Positions 1-7,304 of a DNA stretch of 64,000 nt are shown piece after piece. The notes beneath the pieces were generated by a model, which ran no database searches, had not been told where the DNA came from, and was given only the letters and a program-made list of their open reading frames with translations. This stretch comes from Kitasatospora humi (GTDB taxonomy: Bacteria > Actinomycetota > Actinomycetes > Streptomycetales > Streptomycetaceae), in the NCBI RefSeq assembly GCF_020907985.1, contig NZ_JAJJPA010000015.1, forward strand, positions 1-64,000. The letters are read 5' to 3'. Every line of letters begins with the position of its first letter. Within the stretch, counting starts at the first letter, position 1. Position numbers and translations under genes: made by a program.

Positions 1-2
1 CT

Positions 3-311
3 AAGAGCTTTGATATCGGCGAGGGCCGTTCCATGCTTCTCGACACCAAAGCCATGGTGCATATCATGGTTCGCCATGTTCCCGAATTCTGGGACGGGTC
101 GACCGCGACTGCGCAGAGTTTCTTCGACCGTGGAACCACAGCTGCTGATATCACCCAGTACGTTGGTAGTGTTGTTCGTCAAAATAGGCAAGATTTGTTG
201 GCTGCTGTAAAGGCTGGCGCCTGGAAGCAGGTCGTCGGGACGGTGGGAGACCAGGACTTCACTCTAGGCACCAAATTCGGAGGTCGCATAGGACAGTTCT
301 ATCCTCACTAG
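3..311 (+). CDS. C-terminal end of a polymorphic toxin (5' end outside window)
   Basis: The frame is open from the first bases of the window, so this is the tail (about 102 residues) of a longer protein. An internal ATG at 33 could be mistaken for a start. Visible features are an HIMVRH...PEFW stretch followed by FFDRGTTAADI and a terminal GRIGQFYPH, the length and histidine-rich pattern of a nuclease-type toxin tip. I do not recognise the exact family. The gene is followed after 18 bp by a small acidic gene with a good ribosome site, the normal toxin-immunity order, and two other toxin tips lie within 7 kb. Role inferred: secreted or contact-delivered antibacterial effector. Alternative: an ordinary C-terminal domain of unknown role. 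Confidence 0.6.
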   Translation, partial: KSFDIGEGRSMLLDTKAMVHIMVRHVPEFWDGSTATAQSFFDRGTTAADITQYVGSVVRQNRQDLLAAVKAGAWKQVVGTVGDQDFTLGTKFGGRIGQFYPH

Positions 312-329
312 GCCTGGAGGTGGCCTGTA

Positions 330-785
330 ATGATCACGATTCGTTCGCTCTTGCGCGGTAGGGACGGTCGCCTTATCGAGCTCGATGGAATTGATGACCC
401 TCGGCATGACCCCGACTACATGGAAGGTGCCATCGAGTTGTCCATTGATGGAGTTGCTATCCTGTCCGGGAATGACTGGGATTATATCGATGAGCTTTGG
501 GCCTACATTGGCGGCATGTTGGAAAAGTTGGATAACGGCGAGCCAAGTGCTGCCACCTACTTTCCGGATCAGCCATTGCTGCTAGAGATGCGCAGAGTTT
601 CGGAAGGCCGTCTCGCAGTATCATGCAAACATGGCAAATCGGTTCGTGCTGCTACTGTTTCAGAGCAAGAGCTTCTTGGGGCTCTTCGGGATTCAGGGCG
701 GGAGTTCTTCGAGGCGATGGCGCGCGCCTTCCCGGTGAACGCGGAATCATATTCCGTCGCATCGCGCGCATTCTATGCGGGCTGA
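330..785 (+). CDS. Putative immunity protein for the toxin tip at 3-311
   Basis: Encodes 151 residues, rich in Asp/Glu, with no signal peptide or membrane segment, so probably cytoplasmic. It starts MITIRSLLRGRDGRL and includes DDPRHDPDYMEGAIELSIDG, and ends SVASRAFYAG. A GGAGGTGG ribosome site sits just upstream of the ATG, and the preceding toxin stop is only 18 bp away, which argues for co-expression. I do not recognise the family by sequence; the immunity assignment rests on position, size and acidity. A hairpin terminator follows at 862-891. Base composition is lower in GC than the core genes further right, as expected for transferred toxin-immunity DNA. Confidence 0.6.
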   Translation: MITIRSLLRGRDGRLIELDGIDDPRHDPDYMEGAIELSIDGVAILSGNDWDYIDELWAYIGGMLEKLDNGEPSAATYFPDQPLLLEMRRVSEGRLAVSCKHGKSVRAATVSEQELLGALRDSGREFFEAMARAFPVNAESYSVASRAFYAG

Positions 786-861
786 AACGTTCTGCAAGTG
801 CGGCTTGGAAGCAGCTTTGGGTCCATGTTCACCGCCGCTCGGTGACTCGTAAGTAGAAGGA

Positions 862-891
862 CCAGGTGCCGGGATGAGCCCCGGCTCCTGG
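862..891 (+). terminator. Hairpin after the first toxin-immunity pair
   Basis: Nested stem CCAGG...CCTGG enclosing GCCGGG...CCCGGC with a 4-base loop, about 75 bp after the immunity stop. There is no T-run beyond CCCCTTAG, as is common in GC-rich actinobacteria. Confidence 0.6.
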
Positions 892-940
892 CCCCTTAGC
901 TTCCTCTACTCCACCGGTTCAACCGCGTCGGCAGTCGACT

Positions 941-1344
941 CACACGTACTATGTGCTGGCAGGGACCACGCCGGTACTCGTGCATAACTGCGGCGGATAT
1001 GATCTGCGCGGCAAAGATCCCATGAGTATCGTTCCCGATAACGCCAGTGTGCGAGAGCTGAAGCCGGACCCGAATGGCGGATCTCAGTATGGTCTTGAGT
1101 TCAAGTGGAAGAACGCCGATGACAAGACCGTCCGCTTGAGGATCCACGGTCCGGATGGGCGAGCTCCGGCTGGATCGAACTCGGCCACTGGGGAAACGTA
1201 CCGCGTCAGATTGGAAATCAGTATCAAGATGAAGCAGGAAATCTCTATCACCGACAGGTGCACAATCCGGATAGCCCCTTCTATGATCCGACCGCAGCCA
1301 ATGAAACTCACATTCCATGGCCGTTGCAGTTCCCGGGGCTGTAG
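941..1344 (+). pseudogene. Orphan toxin module: Hint-domain end plus a frameshifted type-30-like toxin tip
   Basis: The reading begins with HTYYVLAGTTPVLVHNC, the terminal motif of Hint/pretoxin autoprocessing domains, with no larger gene upstream: a terminator lies 50 bp before it. The toxin part matches my memory of the 'polymorphic toxin type 30' family (VRELKPDPNGGSQYGLEFKW, RIHGPDGRAPAGSN). After GETYRV the frame is wrong; one base is missing near 1207. In frame 1 from 1207 the expected family ending reappears (NQYQDEAGNLYHRQVHNP, then ANETHIPWPLQFPGL) and stops at 1344. If left unshifted, translation runs to 1348 as unrelated Ser/Arg-rich sequence. A short frame at 1352-1429 (VEIPAESLDPSEVSYIEDL, then RGLFG) may be the tail of a lost immunity gene. 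Either a decayed reserve module or a single-base sequencing error. Confidence 0.8.
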
Positions 1345-1487
1345 ATGAGCATTGGTCGAGATTCCCGCAGAAAGCCTTGACCCTTCGGAGGTTTCCTATA
1401 TTGAAGACCTCAGAGGGCTCTTCGGATAGATGCCGAGCAGGATCTTGAGTGATCTCTGACTATCCAGTCCTTCGGGGTGAATAATCA

Positions 1488-1527
1488 TTGAGCCCCCTTC
1501 CGGAGATAACTTCGGGAGGGGGCTCAA
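1488..1527 (+). terminator. Strong hairpin terminator closing the second toxin module
   Basis: Perfect 11-bp inverted repeat TTGAGCCCCCT / AGGGGGCTCAA around an 18-base loop that can pair further (TTCCGG/TTCGGG). It lies between the broken toxin module and the convergent integrase gene, so it may serve both directions. Confidence 0.75.
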
Positions 1528-1533
1528 TGCGTC

Positions 1534-1561
1534 TTGACGGCAGTGGTTGACGGCAACGTCA
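1534..1561. repeat. Paired TGACGGCA repeat, copy A, at the integrase 3' end
   Basis: Two TTGACGGCA units 13 bp apart, followed by ACGTCA. The last bases overlap the integrase stop codon. Near-identical pairs occur at 6839 (copy C) and 7828 (copy B), all in the same orientation. Position next to int fits arm-type integrase binding sites or an attachment-site remnant; no core site or tRNA end could be identified. Confidence 0.55.
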
Positions 1562-2905
1562 ACGTACGGGTGCTGCACAAAGCTGTGGATCGTCGCCGTC
1601 GTCGGGCTCGACGGAGCTGTCGGCGAGGTTGCCGAGTATGCGGCCGAGGAGGTCTATGGCGTCGCGCTGGAGGCGGAGTCGGACGTGGGCGTACACGGTC
1701 GCGGTGACGCCGATGTGGGCGTGACCCAACAGCTCCTTGATGACGACGAGCTCGACGCCCTGTTCCAGGAGCAGCGTCGCAGTCGAGTGCCTCAGGTCAT
1801 GGAACCGGATCGCCCGCAAGCGGGAGCGGCGGAGCAGCGCCTTGTAGTGCCGTGTGAGGGTGGCGGGTTCGATGGGGTGGCCGTCCGGCCGGGTGAAGAC
1901 GTGGCCGCTGTCCACCCAGTCTGCGCCGGCCTGCTGCTTCTCTCGGGCCTGCCGGTCGTGGTGCGCGCGGAGCGAGGCGACGCAGGCGGCCGGGAGGGCG
2001 ATGCGGCGTTCCGAGCTGATCGTCTTGGTCGGCAGGGCGGTCAGGCCGCCGGTACGCGTGCGCTGGAGGGTGCGGCGGATGGCGGCGGTGCTGGCGTCGA
2101 GGCCGAGGTCTTCCCAGCGCAGGCCGAGGAGTTCGCCCTTGCGGAGCCCCGTGCGGAGGGCGAGTTCGAACAGGGCGTGCAAGCGGTGGCCCCGCGCGGC
2201 AGCGAGGAAGGTGCGGGCCTCGTCGGCAGTGAGCGGGTTGAAGCGGCGTGGGCGGGGTGTGCCGGTGCGGACATTGCGGGCGACGTTGCGCGGGATCTCC
2301 TCCTCGCGCACGGCGTGCTCCAGGGCGGATTTCAGCACGGAGTGGATGTAGGCGAGCGTCAGCGGCGAGAGGTACTTGCGGCAGCACTTGCCGATAGCGC
2401 AGCAGCGCGGCCGGCGGTCGGCCTGAGCATCAGGCTTCCGGCGGGCGTCGATGCCGCGTGCGCAGCACTGGCAGACAGTCCGCAGCCCGTTCAGCCAGCT
2501 CCGGATGTCCTTGGCGGCGAGCTTGGCGAGCTTCTTCTTGCCCAGGCCGGGGATGAGGTACTGGTTGACGCAGGCGGTGTAGCGGGTGTGGGTGGTCTCG
2601 CGGAGCTGGTGGACGGCGACGTTGTCCAGCCGGTACGTCAGGTAGGCGGCCAGGCTGCCCTGGGCGGAGACCACGGGCACGCCGCGGTTGCTCGCGGCGA
2701 TCTTCTCGGTGAGCTTGGACAGCGCCTCTTTGCGGGTGCTGCCGTAGACGCTAACGCGCTTCCGGGTGTCGCCGGGTGCGAGAACGTATCCGGCGGCTTC
2801 CCAGCGGCCGTCCTTGCGCTGGTAGACGGTGCCGTCACCATTGGCGCGGACCCTGCGAGAACTGGTGTGGGTGATGGGGCCGGGGTTGGTTTCGGAGCTG
2901 GTCAT
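1559..2905 (-). CDS. int: Tyrosine site-specific integrase of an AICE/pSAM2-type element
   Basis: 448 residues. An N-terminal arm-binding region (NGDGTVYQRKDGRWEAAGYV) is followed by a SAM-like core-binding domain at about 75-190, which contains an unusual Cys-rich insert (CQCCARGID...CCAIGKCCRKY), then the catalytic domain. Catalytic residues visible: Arg in TGLRKGELLGL near 255, Lys in PTKTISS, HDLRH near 370, and GHAHIGVTATVYAH with the terminal His and the nucleophilic Tyr near 405. The set is complete, so the enzyme may still be active. It should integrate and, with Xis, excise the element. The gene overlaps xis by one base (shared A of TGATG/ATGA type junction) and its stop lies inside repeat copy A, the usual att-int-xis-rep order. 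Confidence 0.93.
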   Translation of the reverse strand: MTSSETNPGPITHTSSRRVRANGDGTVYQRKDGRWEAAGYVLAPGDTRKRVSVYGSTRKEALSKLTEKIAASNRGVPVVSAQGSLAAYLTYRLDNVAVHQLRETTHTRYTACVNQYLIPGLGKKKLAKLAAKDIRSWLNGLRTVCQCCARGIDARRKPDAQADRRPRCCAIGKCCRKYLSPLTLAYIHSVLKSALEHAVREEEIPRNVARNVRTGTPRPRRFNPLTADEARTFLAAARGHRLHALFELALRTGLRKGELLGLRWEDLGLDASTAAIRRTLQRTRTGGLTALPTKTISSERRIALPAACVASLRAHHDRQAREKQQAGADWVDSGHVFTRPDGHPIEPATLTRHYKALLRRSRLRAIRFHDLRHSTATLLLEQGVELVVIKELLGHAHIGVTATVYAHVRLRLQRDAIDLLGRILGNLADSSVEPDDGDDPQLCAAPVR

Positions 2906-3090
2906 CAGGCTGCCTCTGCGAGGTGGTGGTGGACGAGGGCGGTCAGGGCGTGGGTGGGGATGCGGCGGGCGCGGCCGATGGTGATGGAGGCGAGCTGCCG
3001 GGTGCGGATGAGGTCGTAGACGGTGGAGCGGCTGATCTTGAGCCGGGCCATGACCTCGGGGACGGTGAGGAGTTCGCTGTCGGAGGTCAT
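2905..3090 (-). CDS. xis: Excisionase/helix-turn-helix protein (Xis-like)
   Basis: 61 residues with a MerR-like winged helix: LLTVPEVMARLKISRSTVYDL followed by RTRQLASITIGRARRIP, the classic excisionase pattern in which the helix chooses DNA direction together with the integrase. It is translationally coupled on both sides: the ATG overlaps the stop of the upstream 64-residue gene (ATGA), and its stop touches the int start. Role inferred: directionality factor or transcriptional switch for int. Confidence 0.88.
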   Translation of the reverse strand: MTSDSELLTVPEVMARLKISRSTVYDLIRTRQLASITIGRARRIPTHALTALVHHHLAEAA

Positions 3091-3281
3091 GCGATCGCCC
3101 CCGTCTGGACGGGGATGGTCAGCGGGTCGGTGGTGTGACTCGCCAGGTCACCGGAACGCTGTGGGTGCCTGGGGTGGCTCGGTTGCTCGGGCTGGGGGCG
3201 CGGTGGGGTGGCCAGGAGGTGGGCGAGGTGGGCGAGTTCGGGTAGGAGGCCGGTTCCGGCGTACTGCCAGTGCGAGATCAC
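3087..3281 (-). CDS. Small hypothetical protein coupled to xis
   Basis: 64 residues from a GTG start (MISHWQYAGTGLLPELAHLAHLL...), Pro/His-rich in the middle and ending PVQTGAIA. Its TGA overlaps the xis ATG by four bases, good evidence for real translation. The same frame is open upstream towards the repSA stop, so the true start could be earlier. No domain recognised. In intact elements a short gene often sits between repSA and xis, consistent with a minor replication or excision accessory role; this is inference. Confidence 0.5.
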   Translation of the reverse strand: MISHWQYAGTGLLPELAHLAHLLATPPRPQPEQPSHPRHPQRSGDLASHTTDPLTIPVQTGAIA

Positions 3282-3411
3282 CAGGGTCGTGTCCGTGCTG
3301 CCGTGTCGCCTGTTTTCCGCGCGCTGACCGGCGCGGCGACCGGGGCCGAGGTCGGTGGGACCGGCGGTCAGGTCATCGCGGTCACCGTGCCGGTCAGTGA
3401 CCGGCTGACCC

Positions 3412-4531
3412 TCACGGTCCCTGCTCGGCGGATCGGCCGACGAGAGCCGGGTCGGCTGCCGTGGAGGCGGCGGTTTCGGGTTGACGGGTGCGCCAGGCGG
3501 TGCGCTCTGCTCGGAGGTGGGTGAGGGTGGTGGAGTAGTGGCGGGTGCGGGTGGAGAAGTGGCCTCGGAAGCCGAGCATGTGGGCCCACTGGCGCAGGCG
3601 GAGGTGGGCGTGCTCGGGCCGGGTGCCGAGGCGCCAGGCAGTGTGGATCATTTGGCGGGCGTGGTCGGTGAGGTCGTGCTGGGCGAGTTCGGCCAGGAAT
3701 CGGAGTCGGCGGTCGAGGGTGCCGGTGGTGGTTTCGGCGCCCTTGGTGGCGTACTTGGCGATGTAGGCGGCGACATGCCGGTCCGTGACAGGGCCGTCGC
3801 CGGTGAAGTCGGTGCTGCGGATGGCGCGGACGTCGATCTGCCGCCCGAACCGGAACGAGGTGGGCCTCGCGGCGCAGGTGGGTGGTGAAGCGGGCCCACA
3901 GAGCGGGCGCGTGGGCGTTCCACAGCACCGCGCCGGTGTAGTCGTACCGCTGCGGGTTCAGCGGGGTGCCCAGGAGCGGGTCGCCGTCGGCGTGCCGGGT
4001 GCCGCAGGTGCAAGGGGTGGTGCCGGGTTGGTTGTGGACGGGGCCGAAGCCGGGGGCGGTGAGGGTGGCGAACACGCGGGGGTGGGTGGCGACGCTAGCC
4101 GGGACGGTCTTGCCGCCGCGTAGTCCGGCGGCGATGAGCTGGTAGGTGTCGTAGCGGTAGAGGGTGGAGCAGGCCGGGCAGCGGGTGGTGCGGCGGTTGC
4201 CGCAGCGCAGCAGGAGTTCGCCGGCGGGCAGGTGGCGGGTGTCGAGGTGGTCGAGGATCTGGCCGGTGGCGGTGTTCAGGCGGGTGCGGTGGCCGGTCAT
4301 CCGGATCGGGCGGGCGCAGCCGCCCAGGGAGCCGATCTGCCGGGCCAGGGGTGCGAGGTATCCGGCGGCAGCGAGCTTTGCCAGCCTGGCTGTCAGCCGC
4401 GCCCGGCGTTCCAGCGCCGAGCCCCTGTGCGCGGACGCGTCGGCCTTCCTGTCCTGCGCTGGTGCGGCGAACGCCGTGCTGGCGGGAGTGAAGGTGGTTG
4501 CGGGGGTGGGGAGTTGGAGCTGCGCGGGCAT
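3412..4531 (-). pseudogene. repSA: RepSA-type rolling-circle replication initiator, internally deleted and frameshifted
   Basis: The N-terminal half (4531 down to about 3870) is a good RepSA match: GGCARPIRMTG, LLRCGNRRTTRCPACSTLY, VFATLTAPGFGPVHNQ, LLGTPLNPQRYDYTGAVLW, ALWARFTTHLRRE. The C-terminal half resumes in another frame from about 3860 (FRFGRQIDVRAIRSTDFTG, HVAAYIAKYATKG, MIHTAWRLG, WAHMLGFRGHFSTRTRHYS) and stops at 3412. Between LRRE and FRFGRQ, intact relatives carry roughly 80 residues including the HUH metal motif (of HFHAVIR type) of the nicking enzyme; here only a few codons remain. The candidate catalytic tyrosines in AAYIAKY survive. Without HUH the protein cannot nick DNA, so autonomous replication of the element should be dead. 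Read straight through, the N-terminal frame continues into a meaningless Pro/Arg/His-rich tail to 3368. Confidence 0.88.
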
Positions 4532-4840
4532 GGGGACAGACCTTCGGCAGGAGTCGGGAGAAGAGGAAGGCGATTGAGGGGCGACCCGGGTGATTGGCGC
4601 ACGTGGCCACGGTGCGCGTGACGGCGGGCGCGGATGGTGGGCCGGGGACGTCTGGCCTGGTCAGCGGTGGTGTTCACCAGCGGTGCGTGAAGGTAGCATC
4701 GCTTCAAGCGCGCATTCAAGTGCATCCCTCCTCATCTATTTCGGTGGCCGGTGGGGACGCGAGTACTGTGGCCCCGGTCTTCCGTTTTGGACGGGCCGGA
4801 TTTCAGTGGTAGAGGCGCAGAGAAAGCGGGGTGACCTGCG
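4532..4840. other. Divergent intergenic region between repSA and the GntR gene
   Basis: About 310 bases without a convincing gene. It must hold both divergent promoters. TTCAAG occurs twice 12 bases apart near 4703-4720 and could be a regulator half-site pair, but no known KorSA box was recognised. Transfer genes (tra, spd) that normally accompany repSA are absent. Confidence 0.45.
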
Positions 4841-5257
4841 GTGACGGTGGGACGGCGGGGGCGCAGACCGGCGGGCGGCACGGTGCTGCTGACGTTCGAG
4901 GTCATCGCCGAGGCCCTGCGGGAACGGATCCGCTCCGAGGAGCTGAAGCCGGGGGACGCGCTGCCGACGCAGGCCGTGTTGATGGCGGAGTACGGGGCCT
5001 CCAGCCTGTCCGTGCAGAAGGCCATGGCCCTGCTGAAGCAGGACGGCTACGCGATCTCCCGCCCCGGCAAGGGCGCCTTCGTCGCCTCCCCCGACACTGA
5101 CTCAGGTGACGGGGAGGCGGGGAACACACCCGTCGGCGGGACGGCGGCGCGCGTCGAGGCGCTGGAGCTGGCACTGGCCGAGACGCTTGATCAGCTCACT
5201 GCTCTGCGTGCCCGCGTCGAAGCCCTTGAAGCAGGGGACGCCGAGCGAGACCGCTGA
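4841..5257 (+). CDS. GntR-family repressor (KorSA-like) of the integrative element
   Basis: 138 residues. A GntR winged helix spans roughly 18-85: LTFEVIAEALRERIRSEELKPG, LPTQAVLMAEYGASSLSVQKAM, YAISRPGKGAFVASP. It is followed by a coiled-coil tail (VEALELALAETLDQLTALRARVEAL) likely to dimerise, and has no ligand-binding domain. In pSAM2-like elements a GntR protein (KorSA) represses the replication and transfer operon; its divergent position next to repSA fits. The start is uncertain: GTG 4841 is used here, but GTG 4883 (VLLTFEVIAE) would give a more compact protein. With repSA broken and tra absent its targets may be gone. Confidence 0.82.
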   Translation: MTVGRRGRRPAGGTVLLTFEVIAEALRERIRSEELKPGDALPTQAVLMAEYGASSLSVQKAMALLKQDGYAISRPGKGAFVASPDTDSGDGEAGNTPVGGTAARVEALELALAETLDQLTALRARVEALEAGDAERDR

Positions 5258-5939
5258 CCCGCCGGCCGCTGGACGGCCAGGGGCTGGAGTCGTGCGTCCA
5301 GATTTTCTCTACGAGGTTCAAGGCGGGCTCCGCCCGTTGGAGGTGGCCCGACGTCGCCGCCCGACCCGGAGCCGTAGCAGAACCCGAGGCCCGCAGGAGT
5401 GTCGGCGGTCAGCGGTCCGCCAGGTCGTGAGCGGGGCTCGACTGGTGCCCGATGGGAGCAAGTTGTGGAGTAAGGACTCCTCCCGCGTTCGCGGAGCAAG
5501 TTGTTGCCAACGACTGTCCTACGGCCGGATCTCAGGCAACAGGGCCGACCAGGGGGCCGACCCTTCACGTCCGTCGTCCGGCTCACCGGGGGCGGTGGCG
5601 GATCTCGCCTCCGGCGGGGAGCGAAGCTGCCAGCGACCCGTCGTTGGGGCGCCCATCTCGCCCGCCCCGGTCGCGTGTGGCCCTGTGGACGCGTATCAAG
5701 CTCCGGTCGCCGACCGCCTCACGGTCCGGCGACGGTCGGCGACCGGGCTGACCGGAACCGGGCTGTTGGCGCAGCAAGTGTCCCGTTGGATATCCCAACG
5801 GGCTATCCGACGGGAAGAAGGCTGACCCGGGGGCGGGTCTTGCGATGCAGGGCTCTCCGCGAGGGGACGACGCCGCGTCGACCAGAGGCTTGGCGTGCGA
5901 GCGGTGGAGCCCCCCGCTGGGCAGCCGCCCGTGACCACG
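5258..5939. other. Gene-free stretch of 680 bases with a perfect 8-bp inverted repeat
   Basis: No frame here looks protein-like; all long frames are Arg/Pro/Gly-rich. GAGCAAGTTGT occurs twice (near 5456 and 5505). CCCGTTGG-ATATC-CCAACGGG at 5782-5802 is a perfect palindrome of operator size, with a half-like CCGACGGG just after. Possibly the site where the tra/spd genes of the element were lost. Confidence 0.45.
5782..5802. promoter_or_regulatory. Perfect inverted repeat, possible operator
   Basis: CCCGTTGG and CCAACGGG around five bases. It lies downstream of the GntR gene and about 140 bases beyond the 3' end of the ParE-like gene, so the regulated gene is unclear. Confidence 0.3.
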
Positions 5940-6293
5940 TCAGTCCGTGGTCTTGGGGTGGCCGGTGCCGGCGTAGGTGATCCAGGCGGTGCGGTTGGCG
6001 TCGTCGAGCAGGTACCAGATGCGTCCGCCACCGGTGACTTCGTACTGCCAGCGCTCCAGGGTCTGCCCCTTGTAGGTGGTGGTACCGAGTTTGCCCTTGA
6101 GCCGGTGCTGGCGCTCGGGGTTCTCGGCGGCGCGGGGTGTGGCGCGGATCCGCTCGAAGGCGCGGCGCAGGTTGCCCGGTGCCTGGCGGCTCAGGTGTTC
6201 CCAGCCGTCGGCGGCCTCAGTGTTGGCGAAGCGGAGGTCGTACTCGTCGCCGGTCGGCGGCGGCGCGGCCCGGTCTCCGCGCTTCGGGCTCAC
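5940..6293 (-). CDS. ParE/RelE-like toxin of a type II toxin-antitoxin pair
   Basis: 117 residues from a GTG that overlaps the upstream antitoxin stop by four bases (GTGA), so the two are co-translated. Features: YDLRFANTEAADGWEHLSRQAP, ERIRATPRAAENPERQHRLKG, RWQYEVTGGGRIWYLLDD, TGHPKTTD. This follows the RelE/ParE layout of two helices and then a beta-sheet ending in an aromatic/Arg-rich strand (WQYEV...RIWYLL). Expected action is ribosome-dependent mRNA cleavage or gyrase poisoning; which one cannot be told. Antitoxin-first order is normal. It lies inside the accessory region and probably stabilises the element. Confidence 0.75.
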   Translation of the reverse strand: MSPKRGDRAAPPPTGDEYDLRFANTEAADGWEHLSRQAPGNLRRAFERIRATPRAAENPERQHRLKGKLGTTTYKGQTLERWQYEVTGGGRIWYLLDDANRTAWITYAGTGHPKTTD

Positions 6294-6763
6294 TCCGCCG
6301 CCCCGGGCGCGGGGACGGAGCCGAGGTCGCCCTCGGGCTCGCGGGTCAGCAACGCGTGCAGGGCGGGGTCCGCGTAGATCTCGGCGCTGTGCTTCCACTG
6401 GGTGAGCAGAAGTGCGATCGGGGAGAGATTGTCCAGGGCTACCGCGCCGCGAGCCGTGTCGACCAGCTCGGCGAGCAGGGTGTCGATGTCCTCGGTGGGC
6501 AGGAAGGTGCTCCATGGGAGGGCTTCGGGCAGGGCCTGGCGCAGGGCGCTGATGTTCTCGGTCCGTACCAGCCCGGCGAGCAGGCGGGATGTGAAGTCCA
6601 CGACGGTGGCGTCGCGCTCCATCTGGTCGACGCGCATCAGGGCCAGATCCCCCGCGTCGCGTCTCCGAAGCCTCAAGGCGCGGACGGCTTCGAGTCGGCG
6701 CGTGGTCGCGGCGGGATGGTGGAGCAGCTCACTGAAGGGCAGGTCCTCATAAGCCGAAGTCAT
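6290..6763 (-). CDS. Antitoxin partner of the ParE/RelE-like toxin
   Basis: 157 residues, start chosen at MTSAYEDLPFSELLHHP because the frame upstream is Arg-rich non-coding. The N-terminal segment (DLPFSELL, then RLEAVRALRLRRRDAGDLAL) resembles the DNA-binding and dimerisation region of prevent-host-death-type antitoxins common in Streptomyces. The rest is helical and acidic, expected to wrap the toxin. It is longer than typical Phd proteins. Overlap with the downstream toxin gene implies autoregulated co-expression. Confidence 0.68.
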   Translation of the reverse strand: MTSAYEDLPFSELLHHPAATTRRLEAVRALRLRRRDAGDLALMRVDQMERDATVVDFTSRLLAGLVRTENISALRQALPEALPWSTFLPTEDIDTLLAELVDTARGAVALDNLSPIALLLTQWKHSAEIYADPALHALLTREPEGDLGSVPAPGAAE

Positions 6764-6838
6764 AACATCCACAGTAGCTCGGATGTGGGTCGGTGGATAG
6801 GCGGCGCGACGCCTCGCCGCCGCCTGTTGGTCTAGACC

Positions 6839-6862
6839 TCTGACGGCAGTAGTGACGGCAAC
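6839..6862. repeat. Paired TGACGGCA repeat, copy C, upstream of the third toxin module
   Basis: TGACGGCA at 6841 and again at 6853, 12 bp apart, with the intervening CAGTAGT close to the CAGTGGT of copy A. It lacks the ACGTCA tail of copies A and B. It lies between the toxin-antitoxin pair and the toxin module at 6954. Confidence 0.5.
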
Positions 6863-6953
6863 AACCACGCACGCCAGCGCACAATCACGCACCCCAACGG
6901 AACGTCTAACCGCCGCTGACCTGGGGAAAGGCAGGTAGGGCAGGCGGCCGTGC

Positions 6954-7292
6954 CACACGTACTATGTACTGGCCGGGACCACGCCGGTGCTCGTGCACAA
7001 TTCTAATTGCGACTGGCGGATCCACGATGCTGCCGATATCGCGCGTGGCCATGCAGACGGAAAGCATGCATCAGAGTTCCCCGGGATGTCTGCCAGTGAT
7101 CTTGAGGCTCACGTCAATGACGTAATGGAAAACCCCCTTCGTACAAAGGATCTAAACAACAATCGGAAGGCATATCTGGGCCAGGATGGCGAGACGATCG
7201 TAATCCATGACCCTATGCATGATGACGGTGGAACCGTCTTCCGGCGTGCGGCGGATAGGGTGGACGAGTATTGGAACAACGAGCTGAACTGA
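6954..7292 (+). CDS. Orphan polymorphic-toxin module with Hint-domain end (no 5' gene)
   Basis: The frame begins HTYYVLAGTTPVLVHN, identical in protein to the end of the Hint domain at 941-988, followed by an unrelated 100-residue toxin: WRIHDAADIARGHADGKHA, PGMSASDLEAHVNDVM, NNRKAYLGQDGETIVIHDP, DDGGTVFRRAADRVDEYW. The IHDP...DDGGTVFR block is typical of a toxin-tip family I have seen at the ends of many actinobacterial polymorphic toxins (nuclease suspected). No ATG or ribosome site fits a complete gene; a GTG at 6987 inside the Hint motif is the only start. It is best read as a silent reserve tip that could recombine into a full toxin through the shared Hint sequence. An intact immunity gene follows after 12 bp. 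Confidence 0.78.
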   Translation, partial: HTYYVLAGTTPVLVHNSNCDWRIHDAADIARGHADGKHASEFPGMSASDLEAHVNDVMENPLRTKDLNNNRKAYLGQDGETIVIHDPMHDDGGTVFRRAADRVDEYWNNELN

Positions 7293-7304
7293 GAGGCCCA
7301 GGCA

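Noticed and set aside
33..311. Complete 92-residue gene starting at ATG 33
   Set aside because: The frame is open to the window edge and no ribosome site precedes the ATG; more likely the end of a larger protein.
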